In this document: in pieces, positions 1-8,532 of the stretch | How positions within the stretch are numbered: position 1 is the stretch's first letter | Layout of the letters: each line of letters begins with the position of its first letter | NCBI GenBank assembly: GCA_021295655.1 | Contig: JAGWBX010000020.1 | Span: 1 to 47,133, forward strand | Length of the DNA stretch: 47,133 nt | Direction: 5' to 3' | DNA from: Candidatus Latescibacterota bacterium | GTDB lineage: Bacteria > Latescibacterota > UBA2968 > GCA-2709665 | Notes under the pieces: model-generated | Seen by the model: the letters and a program-made list of their open reading frames with translations, nothing else | Databases searched by the model: none | What the model was told of the DNA's origin: nothing | Program-made: the position numbers and the translations under genes

Positions 1-692
1 TGTTCATGCCGCAGTTCCACGCGGCCCGCAATATCCATGACGCCTACTACGTAAAGAAACCCGTCCGTTCGAAAGCGGCCGAAGAACCCTTCTTTTCGAA
101 AGTGGCCGAAGCCCACGCCAATGGCGGCGATACCGGCTCCCGCGGCTGGCGGTACGAATTCAGCCCCGCGCGCGCGCGCCGGCTCATCCTGCGCAGCCAG
201 GGAACCGCGCTGTCGGCGCGCACGCTTGCTTCCGGCCCGAATATCCCGGGGAAATACTTCGCCGTTGCGCGCTGTTTCCGGTACGACGACGTCGACGCCA
301 CCCATGCGGCGGACTTTTTCCAGGTGGAGGGCATCGTACTGGGTGAGGATATCAACTTCCGGAGCCTGCTCGGCCTGCTCAAGCTCTTCGCGCTGGAAAT
401 CGCGCAGTCGGAGGAATGCCGCTTCGTGCCGGACTATTTCCCGTTCACGGAGCCATCGGTCGAACTACAGGCCAGGCATCCTTCGCTGGGCTGGATCGAA
501 TTCGGCGGCGCCGGCCTTTTCCGGCCCGAACTCACGCGTCCCCTCGGCGTCGACGTTCCCGTCATCGCGTGGGGTCTGGGCATCGACCGCATGGCGATGG
601 TGGCCCTGGGGATCGACGATATCCGCGACCTTTTCAGCACGGACCTGGACCTGATTCGGAACGAGAGAGAAAACAGACGGACGGCCGAGTGA
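1..692 (+). CDS. pheS: Phenylalanyl-tRNA synthetase alpha subunit, archaeal/eukaryal type, 5'-truncated by window edge
   Basis: C-terminal catalytic part of PheRS alpha, which charges tRNA-Phe as an (alpha-beta)2 enzyme. The reading frame is open from base 3. The first Met (base 6) lies inside the family's PQxHxAR-type core segment, so the true start is upstream of the window. Counting from that Met, class II motif 2 (CFRYDDVDATHAADFFQVEG) spans about residues 90-109 and motif 3 (GLGIDRMAM) about 190-198. The wording of motif 2 and the GWRYEFSP segment match the archaeal/eukaryal enzyme rather than the usual bacterial PheS. It is followed 46 bases later by pheT. Function is certain; the type assignment is from motif recognition, not alignment. 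Confidence 0.95.
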   Translation, partial: FMPQFHAARNIHDAYYVKKPVRSKAAEEPFFSKVAEAHANGGDTGSRGWRYEFSPARARRLILRSQGTALSARTLASGPNIPGKYFAVARCFRYDDVDATHAADFFQVEGIVLGEDINFRSLLGLLKLFALEIAQSEECRFVPDYFPFTEPSVELQARHPSLGWIEFGGAGLFRPELTRPLGVDVPVIAWGLGIDRMAMVALGIDDIRDLFSTDLDLIRNERENRRTAE

Positions 693-738
693 CAGCTGAC
701 GCGCGTCAATCTCAGCACGTCCGGACAAAGGAACCCGT

Positions 739-2424
739 ATGCCCACCATTACCGTCATCGGACAGGACCTCGAACGACTCGCGGGCCGTAAGTACGACCT
801 GCCCGAACTCGAAAAAGCCCTGGAGGCTGTCAAAGCCGAAGTCAGGGTCGAGGACGACTCCCGGTTGAGGATTCAACTGAAGGATACCAACCGTCCGGAC
901 CTCTGGTCGTCCGAGGGGGTCGCCAGGCTGCTCAGGGGTCATCGGAACGGCCGGCACGAATCCTATTCCTTCTTCGAGGAATCCGCAACGGAACTGGAAC
1001 TGCGGGTTGACCCCGCGCTGAACCGTATCCGGCCCTATATAGCCGCCTTCGCGTGCGAAGGGATTACGGTGGACGAAGCGGCGCTCGAGCAGCTCATCGA
1101 AGCCCAGGAAAAGCTGGCGGAGGGATACGGGCGCGGTCGAAGCACCGTGGCCATTGGCATTTACGACGCTTCCGACGTCGTGTTTCCCGTCAACTTCGCC
1201 GCCGCCGATCCGGATGCCGCCCGCTTTGTCCCGCTGGGGATGGAAACCGGGCTGACGCTCCGGGAAATCCTGAGCGAACACCCCACCGGCCAGACGTACG
1301 CGCACCTGCTCGAAGGCTTCGACCGCTTTCCCCTCATCTCCGACAGCAGGGGCGAGGTCCTCTCCATGCCTCCCGTGATCAACAGCCGGAATCCGGGGGC
1401 CGTGGAGGTTGGCGACACGTTTCTCTTCTGCGAGGCCACCGGCACCGAACTCGACGCCGTGCTGCTTTCCGTTTCCATAATGGCCGCCAACATGGCCGAC
1501 CGCGGCGGGCGCATCCTGCCCGTGAACGTCGTCTATCCGTACGATACGCCGCGCGGACGGGAAATCCGGTGCCCTCTGGACATGACGGAACCGGTGGAAG
1601 TCGACCTGGACGACCTTCGGCGCGTCATCGGCGGCGACATCGACAGCGGGAAAATTGAAAGCGCCCTGTCCGGCATGGGGTACCGGGACATCACTCTGGA
1701 CCACGCCAGCGTCCGGGCGCGGCCTGCGCCATACCGGGACGACGTCCTCCATCCCGTGGACCTCATCGAGGACGTGATCGTTGCGGTGGGCTTCGACAAC
1801 TTCGATCCCGAGTTGCCGCGCGATTTCACCGTGGGCAAGTCCGCGCCCGAGGAAGACCTCGCCGATCGCATCCGCGGCCTGATGGTCGGCTGCGGGTTCC
1901 AGGAACTCTTCCTGCCCATTCTCTCCTCGCGCGTTGACCTGACCGGGCGCATGCGCGATAGGGACGCCGCGGTTGTCGAGATCGCCAACCCCATGTCCGA
2001 GAACTACAGCGCGGTACGTAACGCCCTTCTGCCCGGGCTGCTGCGCGTGGAGGGGACGAGCCGAAGGGCCCTGTATCCCCATCACATTTTCGAGGTGGGC
2101 GAGGTCTCCGTCATTGCGCCGGACGAACTGTACGGCGCCCGCACCGAAATCCGACTCGCCGCGCTTGAGGCGCACGCCGAAGCCAATCTCTCGGGGATCC
2201 AGAGCCACCTCGAAGCCATAGCCTACTACCTCGGATTCGACTACCACCTGACGCCTTCGGCACATCCCACCTTCCTCCCGGGGCGGGCCGGGGAGATCCG
2301 GATGGACGGGGGAGGCTACGGCATCATCGGCGAGATCCACCCCGAAGTCCTGGAGAACTGGAGCGTATCCGTGCCCGCGAGCGCGTTCGAATTGAACATT
2401 GATATCGCCGGAGGGCAACCCTGA
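739..2424 (+). CDS. pheT: Phenylalanyl-tRNA synthetase beta subunit, archaeal/eukaryal type
   Basis: Beta subunit of PheRS, 561 residues. This is close to the archaeal/eukaryal beta length (about 550) and far below the roughly 790 of standard bacterial PheT. It lacks the N-terminal tRNA-binding EMAP/OB domain and starts directly in the B1-like region (MPTITVIGQDLERLAG). A KDTNRPDLWSSEG segment near residues 48-60 and the B3/B4 editing region (NSRNPGAVEVGD, about 213-224) are visible, followed by the B5 and catalytic-like modules. It lies 46 bases behind pheS, probably co-transcribed, and is closed by a terminator at 2471-2507. The bacterial position for pheST, after rplT in this same window, is empty, which suggests replacement by transfer. 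Confidence 0.95.
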   Translation: MPTITVIGQDLERLAGRKYDLPELEKALEAVKAEVRVEDDSRLRIQLKDTNRPDLWSSEGVARLLRGHRNGRHESYSFFEESATELELRVDPALNRIRPYIAAFACEGITVDEAALEQLIEAQEKLAEGYGRGRSTVAIGIYDASDVVFPVNFAAADPDAARFVPLGMETGLTLREILSEHPTGQTYAHLLEGFDRFPLISDSRGEVLSMPPVINSRNPGAVEVGDTFLFCEATGTELDAVLLSVSIMAANMADRGGRILPVNVVYPYDTPRGREIRCPLDMTEPVEVDLDDLRRVIGGDIDSGKIESALSGMGYRDITLDHASVRARPAPYRDDVLHPVDLIEDVIVAVGFDNFDPELPRDFTVGKSAPEEDLADRIRGLMVGCGFQELFLPILSSRVDLTGRMRDRDAAVVEIANPMSENYSAVRNALLPGLLRVEGTSRRALYPHHIFEVGEVSVIAPDELYGARTEIRLAALEAHAEANLSGIQSHLEAIAYYLGFDYHLTPSAHPTFLPGRAGEIRMDGGGYGIIGEIHPEVLENWSVSVPASAFELNIDIAGGQP

Positions 2425-2470
2425 TCGCAGACGAACTCATCGGGGCGGGAGGCGATGATCAGAACACAGA

Positions 2471-2507
2471 AACGGGTTACGCCAGATTGGCGTAACCCGT
2501 TGTTTTT
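2471..2507 (+). terminator. Rho-independent terminator after pheST
   Basis: A perfect 14-bp stem (AACGGGTTACGCCA pairing with TGGCGTAACCCGTT) with loop GAT is followed by GTTTTT. It sits 46 bases after the pheT stop. On the other strand, just past the tRNA 3' end, the same hairpin lacks a U tract, so it is mainly a + strand terminator but may also help end the tRNA transcript. Confidence 0.9.
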
Positions 2508-2508
2508 C

Positions 2509-2596
2509 TGGTGCCGAAGGGGGGACTCGAACCCCCACGAGCACAAGGCTCACTGCGCCCTGAACGCAGCGCGTCTACCAATTCCACCACTTCGGC
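2509..2596 (-). tRNA. tRNA-Leu, anticodon CAG, CCA encoded
   Basis: Reading the minus strand, a 7-bp acceptor stem GCCGAAG/CTTCGGC is followed by discriminator A and a genomically encoded CCA at 2511-2509. The D arm (TGGTGGAATTGGTAGACG), the anticodon stem CTGCG/CGCAG with loop TTCAGGG (anticodon CAG), a long variable arm typical of class II tRNAs, and a T arm with GGTTCGAGTCC are all present. The long variable arm and CAG anticodon identify leucine. An excellent promoter lies at 2642-2670. Confidence 0.97.
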
Positions 2597-2641
2597 ACAT
2601 GCGCCCGGGGTCCGGGGCCGGAACCCGCGGACCGGAACCAA

Positions 2642-2670
2642 AATATAAAAAATCGCTTTAAGGTTGTCAA
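2642..2670 (-). promoter_or_regulatory. Sigma-70 promoter of the tRNA-Leu gene
   Basis: On the minus strand the -35 box TTGACA (2670-2665) and -10 box TATATT (2647-2642) are separated by exactly 17 bases. The -35 overlaps the stop codon of the upstream thioesterase gene. Predicted start is about 45 bases upstream of the mature tRNA 5' end. Confidence 0.8.
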
Positions 2671-3101
2671 GATTCCTCGGTGGCGAACAGGCTCCGGAAC
2701 CCTTCCGGCATTCGTTTCGGTTTCCGGGTGGCGTAGTCGAGAAAGGCGATCCCGGTCTTGGCGCGGGCGACTTCGCGGCCCGTGTCCCTGTCGGTAATGC
2801 GGTAGAGGACGTCGCATCCGATGCGGCTGATTCCGTCGACGGCGACTTCGAATGTCAGCGTCTGTCCGTAGAAGGCTTCGGACTTGTACTGGATGACGGC
2901 GTCGACCATGATGATGCCCACCCCGTCCACGTCCAGTTCGCTGTACCCATGGCTCTCAAGAAATCGCACCCGCGCCTCGTGGACGAGCGAGAGTACGGCA
3001 TTGTTGTCCATGTGTCCGCCATAGTTGATGTCGGAGACACGAAGGCGGATATCGGTGGCGTATATGAAGGTCTCGGGGAGCCCGAGCTTGACGCGCGACA
3101 T
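2667..3101 (-). CDS. Acyl-CoA thioesterase, 4-hydroxybenzoyl-CoA thioesterase (hot-dog) family
   Basis: A 144-residue hot-dog fold protein of the 4HBT family, which hydrolyses acyl-CoA thioesters. The family signature is clear: DINYGGHMDNNAVLSLVHEARVRF, with the DxNxHxNN-type active-site loop near residues 24-34, then a beta-sheet core. The reading frame is open further upstream (to 3479), but that part overlaps the end of the next gene and is not family-like. The ATG at 3101 gives a normal family length and has AAAGGA about a dozen bases upstream. It follows the heparinase-like gene by 68 bases and may share its transcript. Substrate unknown. Confidence 0.88.
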   Translation of the reverse strand: MSRVKLGLPETFIYATDIRLRVSDINYGGHMDNNAVLSLVHEARVRFLESHGYSELDVDGVGIIMVDAVIQYKSEAFYGQTLTFEVAVDGISRIGCDVLYRITDRDTGREVARAKTGIAFLDYATRKPKRMPEGFRSLFATEES

Positions 3102-3169
3102 GGCGGGTTTGGCGTATCCTTTCTTTCCGTCCGCAGACGGCCCATTCGTGGCGCCGGCGGCGTCGCGCC

Positions 3170-6100
3170 TCAGGGCAGCGTCAGGCGCCAGACGTCGTTC
3201 ACGACCGGCCAGGTATTGCCCGCGACAACCCAGAGGCTGTTCCGGAACACGTAGCACGTGGATTCGTGACGCGGCGCAAAGCGGGTGTCGGGTTTGAATT
3301 CGCGCCAGTCCCGGCCGTTCTCGGTGTACCAGACGTCCCCCAGGTTCGTGGAGTTGGCGTTGTCGTACCCGCCGATGACCCAGAGCCTGCCCGCGTACAC
3401 TTTCGGAATGAACCACATCCGGGGCGACCAGGGAGCGTGTTCGAGCACCCGCGTCCAGTTGACGCCGTCCTCCGAACACCAGACGTCATTGACCGTTGTG
3501 TAGTCGGCGTAGCCTTTTTCGGGCGGGTCGTTGGGATGTTCGAATCGGCCGCCCATGACCCACAGCCGGCTGTCGTACGCAGCCACGGCGGCCGCGGACC
3601 GTTCTCCGTACGGGACGTCGGTTGCCGCCCGTGTCCACGCAACGCCGTCATCGGAATGCCAGACGTCGCTGCCGCTGCCAAGTTGCCACATGCGTTCGCG
3701 GTGGACCACCAGTTCACCGTATCCCCGCGGGCCGAAGGGGGTTTCTTCCAGAATCCGGGTCCACGTAACGCCGTCCGCGGAGTTCCAGACGCTTCCCTTC
3801 ACCGCCCAGATGCGGTCCCTGTAGGCTGCCATTTCGCTGTACCCGTCGTACGGCGTGGCTTCGCTGACCAGATGCCAGCTGATGCCGTCGGATGAATTCC
3901 AGAGGTCCCGGGTGAGGATGCCGGCGTGGTAATAGGCGTTGCTGATCCAGAGTTTTTCCTGGAATACCACGTCTTCGGACGTGTCCCGCGGCGTGAACGG
4001 CGCGTTACGGACCAGGTTGATCCAGTCCCCGGTTCTGTTGGCATTCACGCCGGATGTGTTGATGCGCAGGCTGGCCACGGTGGGGATTTCGGCCCGCGCG
4101 AGCCCCGTCCACGACCGCCCGGGGAAGAACAGGAGCCGTCCCCCGTCCGCGGTGATTTCGTACCCCGGATCGTCCTCCAGTTCCACCAGCGCGCCGCCGT
4201 CTTCAAGGTGCTGCAGGCCCTTGATCCTATGGCCGTACGTGAATCCGTCGCCGTCGGTGACAACGGCGGTGAGGCCCACGAGGTCCACGCCGGTTGGCAG
4301 ATCCGTATCGATGCGGAGCCCGTCCACGTCGTCTCCTGCGGCCTTGCGCGTGGTCCCCAGGACGGTACCAGTGCGCGTGCCTCTGCCGCCGAGTTTGCGC
4401 CTGCCCTTTTCGAGCAGCGTGCCCCCAATCAGGATCATCTCTTCGACCTCGCCGTTTCGCTCCCTGACGAAGCCCACGCGGCCGCGGAAGCTGAGGTTCC
4501 CGGTTCTGAGCGTCCGGCCTTCGTCTGTTGCGGACAAAATGTAGTCGGTAACCTCTCCGGAGACGACCCTGAGCGCGATATCCGTATCCGCGGCGCCGTC
4601 CACGTCGAGGCGTTCCACGCCGGTGATGCCCGGCTGGTCGCCAACCGGTTCCAGAATCGTGCTGAAGAGGGTGGACAGGTCGTCGCCCTCCCTTCGATGG
4701 ACGAGCATCGGCATGGTGATTTCGTCCAGCCGGACGTCATCCTCATCTGCATTCCGGATGGACGGCGCCCGCGCGGTGAAGAGGTCTCCGTCGGGGCGGG
4801 TCAGGCTGTGCACCCGGACGGATCCCGCCGGTTCTGCCGTGCTGGAGAATGTCGCGGTCCAGGGCCGGGTGACATCGGCGCGGCGCACGTCGCGAATAAA
4901 CGCATATCCCAGGTTGTGTCCCCCGGCGTCGCCCCTGACGCTCTCGCCGGTGGGCAGGGTGGCGGTCACGCCCTCCGGCAGAAGCGTGTTTCCGTGGGGC
5001 GCGGCGGGCAGGTCGATCTGAACCGCGCCGTCGTGGTCCGCGTCGCCCGCGAGGATGTATTCGTGGCGCTGGCCGCCGGCGACCCTGAACAGGTCCACCA
5101 CGTAGGACTGATCGGACGAAAGGCCGATCTGGACCAGCAGCCGCCGGTAGGTTGAGGTGACGCCAGGATAGGCACGGTCGCCAGAGGCTTCGATGGCCTG
5201 AAAGGCGTCGCTGTGCGGCGCGAAAAGCAGGAGGTTTCCGTCCGAGGGCGCGTTTTCGGAGCCGTATGCCTGGTCCTCGCCGTCCACGGCAACCGTATTG
5301 TGCGACAGCGTGGAGAGGGTCCAGCACCGGTGGCGCGTGTGCGTATAGCCGATATCGCTCAGGCGCTCCTGCCCGCGCGCGTAGAGGGTGAGGCTCAACA
5401 GGTCCGCGTGCTGGTGACCGTATCCCCCTGAGAAGTGGAGATAGGTCTGGGTCCGATTTTCGCCTGTTCCCATATCCAGGCGGGCGTGTCCCATGCCGGG
5501 CAGGAACATGGGACCGGACGTTTCAGGCGCTTTCCTTTTGTCCTTTGCCCAGGTGTCGTGGGTGGGCACCACCCGGCCGTTGGGATAGCGGAGAAGCTCG
5601 GGGATGCCCGCTGCCTTGACCAGGATGGGAAAACGGGCGTTCAGGTCCAGATTCTCGTAGCGTTCGCCGTCGACGGGGTGAACGTATCCTTCCGGATCGC
5701 TGTATCCGTTCAGTCTTTCCATGACCTGACGCAGCCCGCCGATGGTCTGATTGTGATAGGAAACCGCGCCTTCGCGCCATACGCCGTCCACGAAGAAGTT
5801 GGCGGCGACGAGTCTTTCGATGCGGTCGACCGCGTCGTGGATGTAATCCGGTTCCTTCAGGACCCGTCCGGCGGCGACCAGACCGCGCAGCAGCGTGGGG
5901 TCCATATTGCCCAGCGCGGGCGGAAAGCCCCGTATGAAGGCCACGCTGGCGTGGAAGAAGTCGTCTTCGATACGCCGAGCCATCGTCTCGTCCAGTACGC
6001 CGCTGTCCCGGATGAGGTCGTAGGTGTAGATCAGGTTCTCGGGAATGTCCATGTATGCCCACCAGTCCCACTTGGATGCGCGGTAGTCCTGGACCGGGTA

Positions 6101-6715
6101 CGGAAACCCCTGGCTGCCGGGAAAGATGATTTTCTGCCGGAAGGGCAGGTCGTGGTGGACGCAGTACCCGGGATAGACCTCTGCGAATCGGTTCAGAATA
6201 AGGGCCGCGCGACGGGCGAAGGACAGGTCTCCCGTTGCCACGTAGAGCGCCGCCAGGTCGTGGGCGGCGCCGGCGAAGTAGGCCCGGGCCCGGTACCATC
6301 CCTTGGCCTGAAAGAAATGCCTGTACCCCGATTCGTCCTCCCAGTACGGATATTCCTGGGTCTCGCCAACGGGGTTGACCACGCTCAGTGTGTCGGAATC
6401 CGGGAATTTTTCGTTGGGATACTTGAGGCCGCAGTATTTGCAGAAGACGCGGTCCGGGTCTTCGATGGTCCAGTCGATCTGACCCTCCTGCGCACCGCCG
6501 TCGCAATTAGGACAGTCCACGAAGTAGATGCCCGCGCGGTGCGGAATGATGCGCAGTATTTCGCCTTCGGAGCGTGTGAGAACCGGTTCGAGGTTCCGAC
6601 GAAGGCGCTCCACGTCCGATTCGTCCAGGTCCGGCGGAAAGACAGGGTCCGCCTCAGCGGGGTTCGGCCGGAGCGCGAGGAGGAACACCACGAGTGCGAC
6701 GGCGACAATCAGCAT
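3170..6715 (-). CDS. Secreted heparinase II/III-like polysaccharide lyase with C-terminal kelch-type repeats
   Basis: A 1181-residue exported protein, probably a lyase acting on uronic-acid-containing polysaccharide. Start at the ATG at 6715: AAAGGA lies about 9 bases upstream and the protein then opens with a signal peptide (MLIVAVALVVFLLALRP). A four-Cys zinc-ribbon-like motif follows (CPNC 68-71, CKYC 92-95). Next comes an alpha-helical alginate-lyase-like toroid (about 130-400). The beta-sandwich catalytic part has GYGHQHAD (431-438) and SHNTVAVDG (471-479), typical of heparinase II/III. The last 280 residues hold about six degenerate repeats of the pattern DVWxSxDGxxWTR, like kelch/galactose-oxidase propellers and perhaps carbohydrate-binding. 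The reading frame extends upstream to 6943, but that part lacks the signal peptide. Confidence 0.85.
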   Translation of the reverse strand: MLIVAVALVVFLLALRPNPAEADPVFPPDLDESDVERLRRNLEPVLTRSEGEILRIIPHRAGIYFVDCPNCDGGAQEGQIDWTIEDPDRVFCKYCGLKYPNEKFPDSDTLSVVNPVGETQEYPYWEDESGYRHFFQAKGWYRARAYFAGAAHDLAALYVATGDLSFARRAALILNRFAEVYPGYCVHHDLPFRQKIIFPGSQGFPYPVQDYRASKWDWWAYMDIPENLIYTYDLIRDSGVLDETMARRIEDDFFHASVAFIRGFPPALGNMDPTLLRGLVAAGRVLKEPDYIHDAVDRIERLVAANFFVDGVWREGAVSYHNQTIGGLRQVMERLNGYSDPEGYVHPVDGERYENLDLNARFPILVKAAGIPELLRYPNGRVVPTHDTWAKDKRKAPETSGPMFLPGMGHARLDMGTGENRTQTYLHFSGGYGHQHADLLSLTLYARGQERLSDIGYTHTRHRCWTLSTLSHNTVAVDGEDQAYGSENAPSDGNLLLFAPHSDAFQAIEASGDRAYPGVTSTYRRLLVQIGLSSDQSYVVDLFRVAGGQRHEYILAGDADHDGAVQIDLPAAPHGNTLLPEGVTATLPTGESVRGDAGGHNLGYAFIRDVRRADVTRPWTATFSSTAEPAGSVRVHSLTRPDGDLFTARAPSIRNADEDDVRLDEITMPMLVHRREGDDLSTLFSTILEPVGDQPGITGVERLDVDGAADTDIALRVVSGEVTDYILSATDEGRTLRTGNLSFRGRVGFVRERNGEVEEMILIGGTLLEKGRRKLGGRGTRTGTVLGTTRKAAGDDVDGLRIDTDLPTGVDLVGLTAVVTDGDGFTYGHRIKGLQHLEDGGALVELEDDPGYEITADGGRLLFFPGRSWTGLARAEIPTVASLRINTSGVNANRTGDWINLVRNAPFTPRDTSEDVVFQEKLWISNAYYHAGILTRDLWNSSDGISWHLVSEATPYDGYSEMAAYRDRIWAVKGSVWNSADGVTWTRILEETPFGPRGYGELVVHRERMWQLGSGSDVWHSDDGVAWTRAATDVPYGERSAAAVAAYDSRLWVMGGRFEHPNDPPEKGYADYTTVNDVWCSEDGVNWTRVLEHAPWSPRMWFIPKVYAGRLWVIGGYDNANSTNLGDVWYTENGRDWREFKPDTRFAPRHESTCYVFRNSLWVVAGNTWPVVNDVWRLTLP

Positions 6716-6857
6716 GACGGGACGTCCTTTCTGCTGAAAACGTTCAGGAAGGGCTGCAACGCGCACGTGGGTAAGGGACCGTTGCCATCGGAATGCGGGT
6801 TGGGAGACGTCCGGGCCAGCAACGTCACGCCCCGCAGCGATGGTGGACGGGTCCCGG

Positions 6858-8417
6858 TCAGCTTGCCGGCATGGCGTTACGGCGCAAGACCCGGCCGGGG
6901 AGCGCGCCCGTGGGGACGCCGCCTTCCACCGCCGGCTTGCCATTGACCAGTACCCACGGGATACCCACCGGACCCCCGGTGGGGTTCTCGAACGTGGCGG
7001 TCGCGTTAACGGTTTTGGGATCGAAGATCACAATGTCGGCGGCTTTGCCGGCGGCGATCTCTCCGCGGTCGGCAAGGCCGAAGCGACGGGCGGGGAATCC
7101 GCTCATTTTAAAGATGGCTTCCGCGAGCGGGATCAGGCCCTTCTCGCGGACGAATACGCCAGGTACGCGCGCGAAGCACCCGAAACCCCTGGGATGGGGA
7201 TGGCGCACGTTGTACACGCCGTCGCTCGCAATCATCACTCGCGGGTGGTTGATGGTGTTCCGGATTGTGTCTTCGTTGATTTCGGGCGTATCCTGCCAGG
7301 GGAAGATGTAGGTGGACTGGCCTTCCTCCTCCAGAATGAGATCGTAGGCGAAGTCCTCCGGAGCCACCCCTGCACTGGCTGCCAGGTCCGACAGGGTAGC
7401 GCCAATATAGCGTCCGGAGCGGGTGTGGCCGACCACCTGGTTGCACGCGCCCAGCCAGCCGCGGAGGTGGGGCAGGATTCGCTTCTTCGCCGCAGGATCC
7501 GCCAGGTGTTCGAGTACGACGGACGGAGCGCCGACCTGGTCCTCGACCGGGAGCATGATGGTCATGTGGGACATCCCGGCGGGATACAGGTAGGACTCGA
7601 AGCTGAGGTCGATGTCCTCCCGGGCGGCGAGATCGAGAAGCTCGGCGCCCTCCCGGTCGGCCCGTTCGTGGGAATGGTGCACGGGGATGCCGGACTGCCG
7701 GTAGATCTCGAAGGTTTCCTTCCATGCTTCCGCCCTGCCGAGAATGTGGTTGCGGATGTGCGCCGCGTAGATGCCCCCGTAGGACGCTGCTACCTTGCAC
7801 AGTTCGACCAGTTCGCGAAGGTCCGAATTCGCGCTCGGCTGGTAGTCCAGGCCAAGACAGAGGCCGCCCGCGCCGGCTTCCATCCATTGCCGCACCAGGT
7901 CCGCCATCGCGTCAATCTGGGTATCTGAGGCCGGACCGGCCGACCAGCCGCAGACGTTGAGGCGCACCGCGCAGTGGGGTACCTGCGGGTACACGTTGCA
8001 CGGGCTGTTGCCGGGAAAGAGGTTCAGGTAGTCTTCAATGGTTTCCCATGTGAGATCGACGTTGGCAGAGCCGGCGATGAACCGGGTGTACTCCCACATC
8101 TGTCCGCGAAGGTCCGGAGGCAACGGGGCCCATCCGAATCCGTCCGGCGCGAGGAGCATTGTGGTGATGCCCTGTACGACGCCCGCAAACCGGTGGTTTC
8201 CGGTCAGCAGGGCGGGTTCGCAATGCACGTGGACGTCGATGAATCCGGGGCAGACCACGTGGCCGCGGGCATCGATCACCCGTTCCGCACGGGCATCCGG
8301 CAGACAACCCACGGCGGCGATACGGTCGCCCTGTATTGCAACGTCGGCGGAGAACGGCTCTGTGAGGCCGGTCCCGTCAGCCACGATGCCGTTGCGGATG
8401 AGGATATCGAAAGTCAT
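6858..8417 (-). CDS. N-acyl-D-amino-acid deacylase (D-aminoacylase) family amidohydrolase
   Basis: A 519-residue metal-dependent amidohydrolase. It opens with the urease/dihydroorotase-like beta-sandwich (DILIRNGIVADGTG...DVAIQGDRIAAVG) followed by GFIDVHVHCE (metal ligands HVH at 63-65). It ends with the closing sandwich segment KAADIVIFDPKTVNATATFENPTGGPVGI, a hallmark of the D-aminoacylase/N-acyl-D-glutamate deacylase group. The HVHCE sequence differs from the common HTHDD, so the exact substrate is open. It sits between the membrane protein at 8533 and the heparinase-like gene on the same strand, with gaps of 100-150 bases. ATG start at 8417. Confidence 0.88.
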   Translation of the reverse strand: MTFDILIRNGIVADGTGLTEPFSADVAIQGDRIAAVGCLPDARAERVIDARGHVVCPGFIDVHVHCEPALLTGNHRFAGVVQGITTMLLAPDGFGWAPLPPDLRGQMWEYTRFIAGSANVDLTWETIEDYLNLFPGNSPCNVYPQVPHCAVRLNVCGWSAGPASDTQIDAMADLVRQWMEAGAGGLCLGLDYQPSANSDLRELVELCKVAASYGGIYAAHIRNHILGRAEAWKETFEIYRQSGIPVHHSHERADREGAELLDLAAREDIDLSFESYLYPAGMSHMTIMLPVEDQVGAPSVVLEHLADPAAKKRILPHLRGWLGACNQVVGHTRSGRYIGATLSDLAASAGVAPEDFAYDLILEEEGQSTYIFPWQDTPEINEDTIRNTINHPRVMIASDGVYNVRHPHPRGFGCFARVPGVFVREKGLIPLAEAIFKMSGFPARRFGLADRGEIAAGKAADIVIFDPKTVNATATFENPTGGPVGIPWVLVNGKPAVEGGVPTGALPGRVLRRNAMPAS

Positions 8418-8532
8418 GGGTTTCGCCTTCCGGGATTCGCGATTACGGTTGTATTGATTCGCAGGACCCCGTTCAATGGGGGACAGAAGATAAGTACGTT
8501 TTGCTCCCGGTGCACCGGAATTGTGGCGGCCG

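Noticed and set aside
712..2418. 568-codon open frame antisense to pheT
   Set aside because: Mirror frame of a GC-rich gene; no domain features, while the + strand encodes complete PheT.
3926..6946. Long + strand frames (409 and 503 codons) over the heparinase-like gene
   Set aside because: Both mirror the minus-strand gene, which has a signal peptide, a ribosome-binding site and catalytic motifs.
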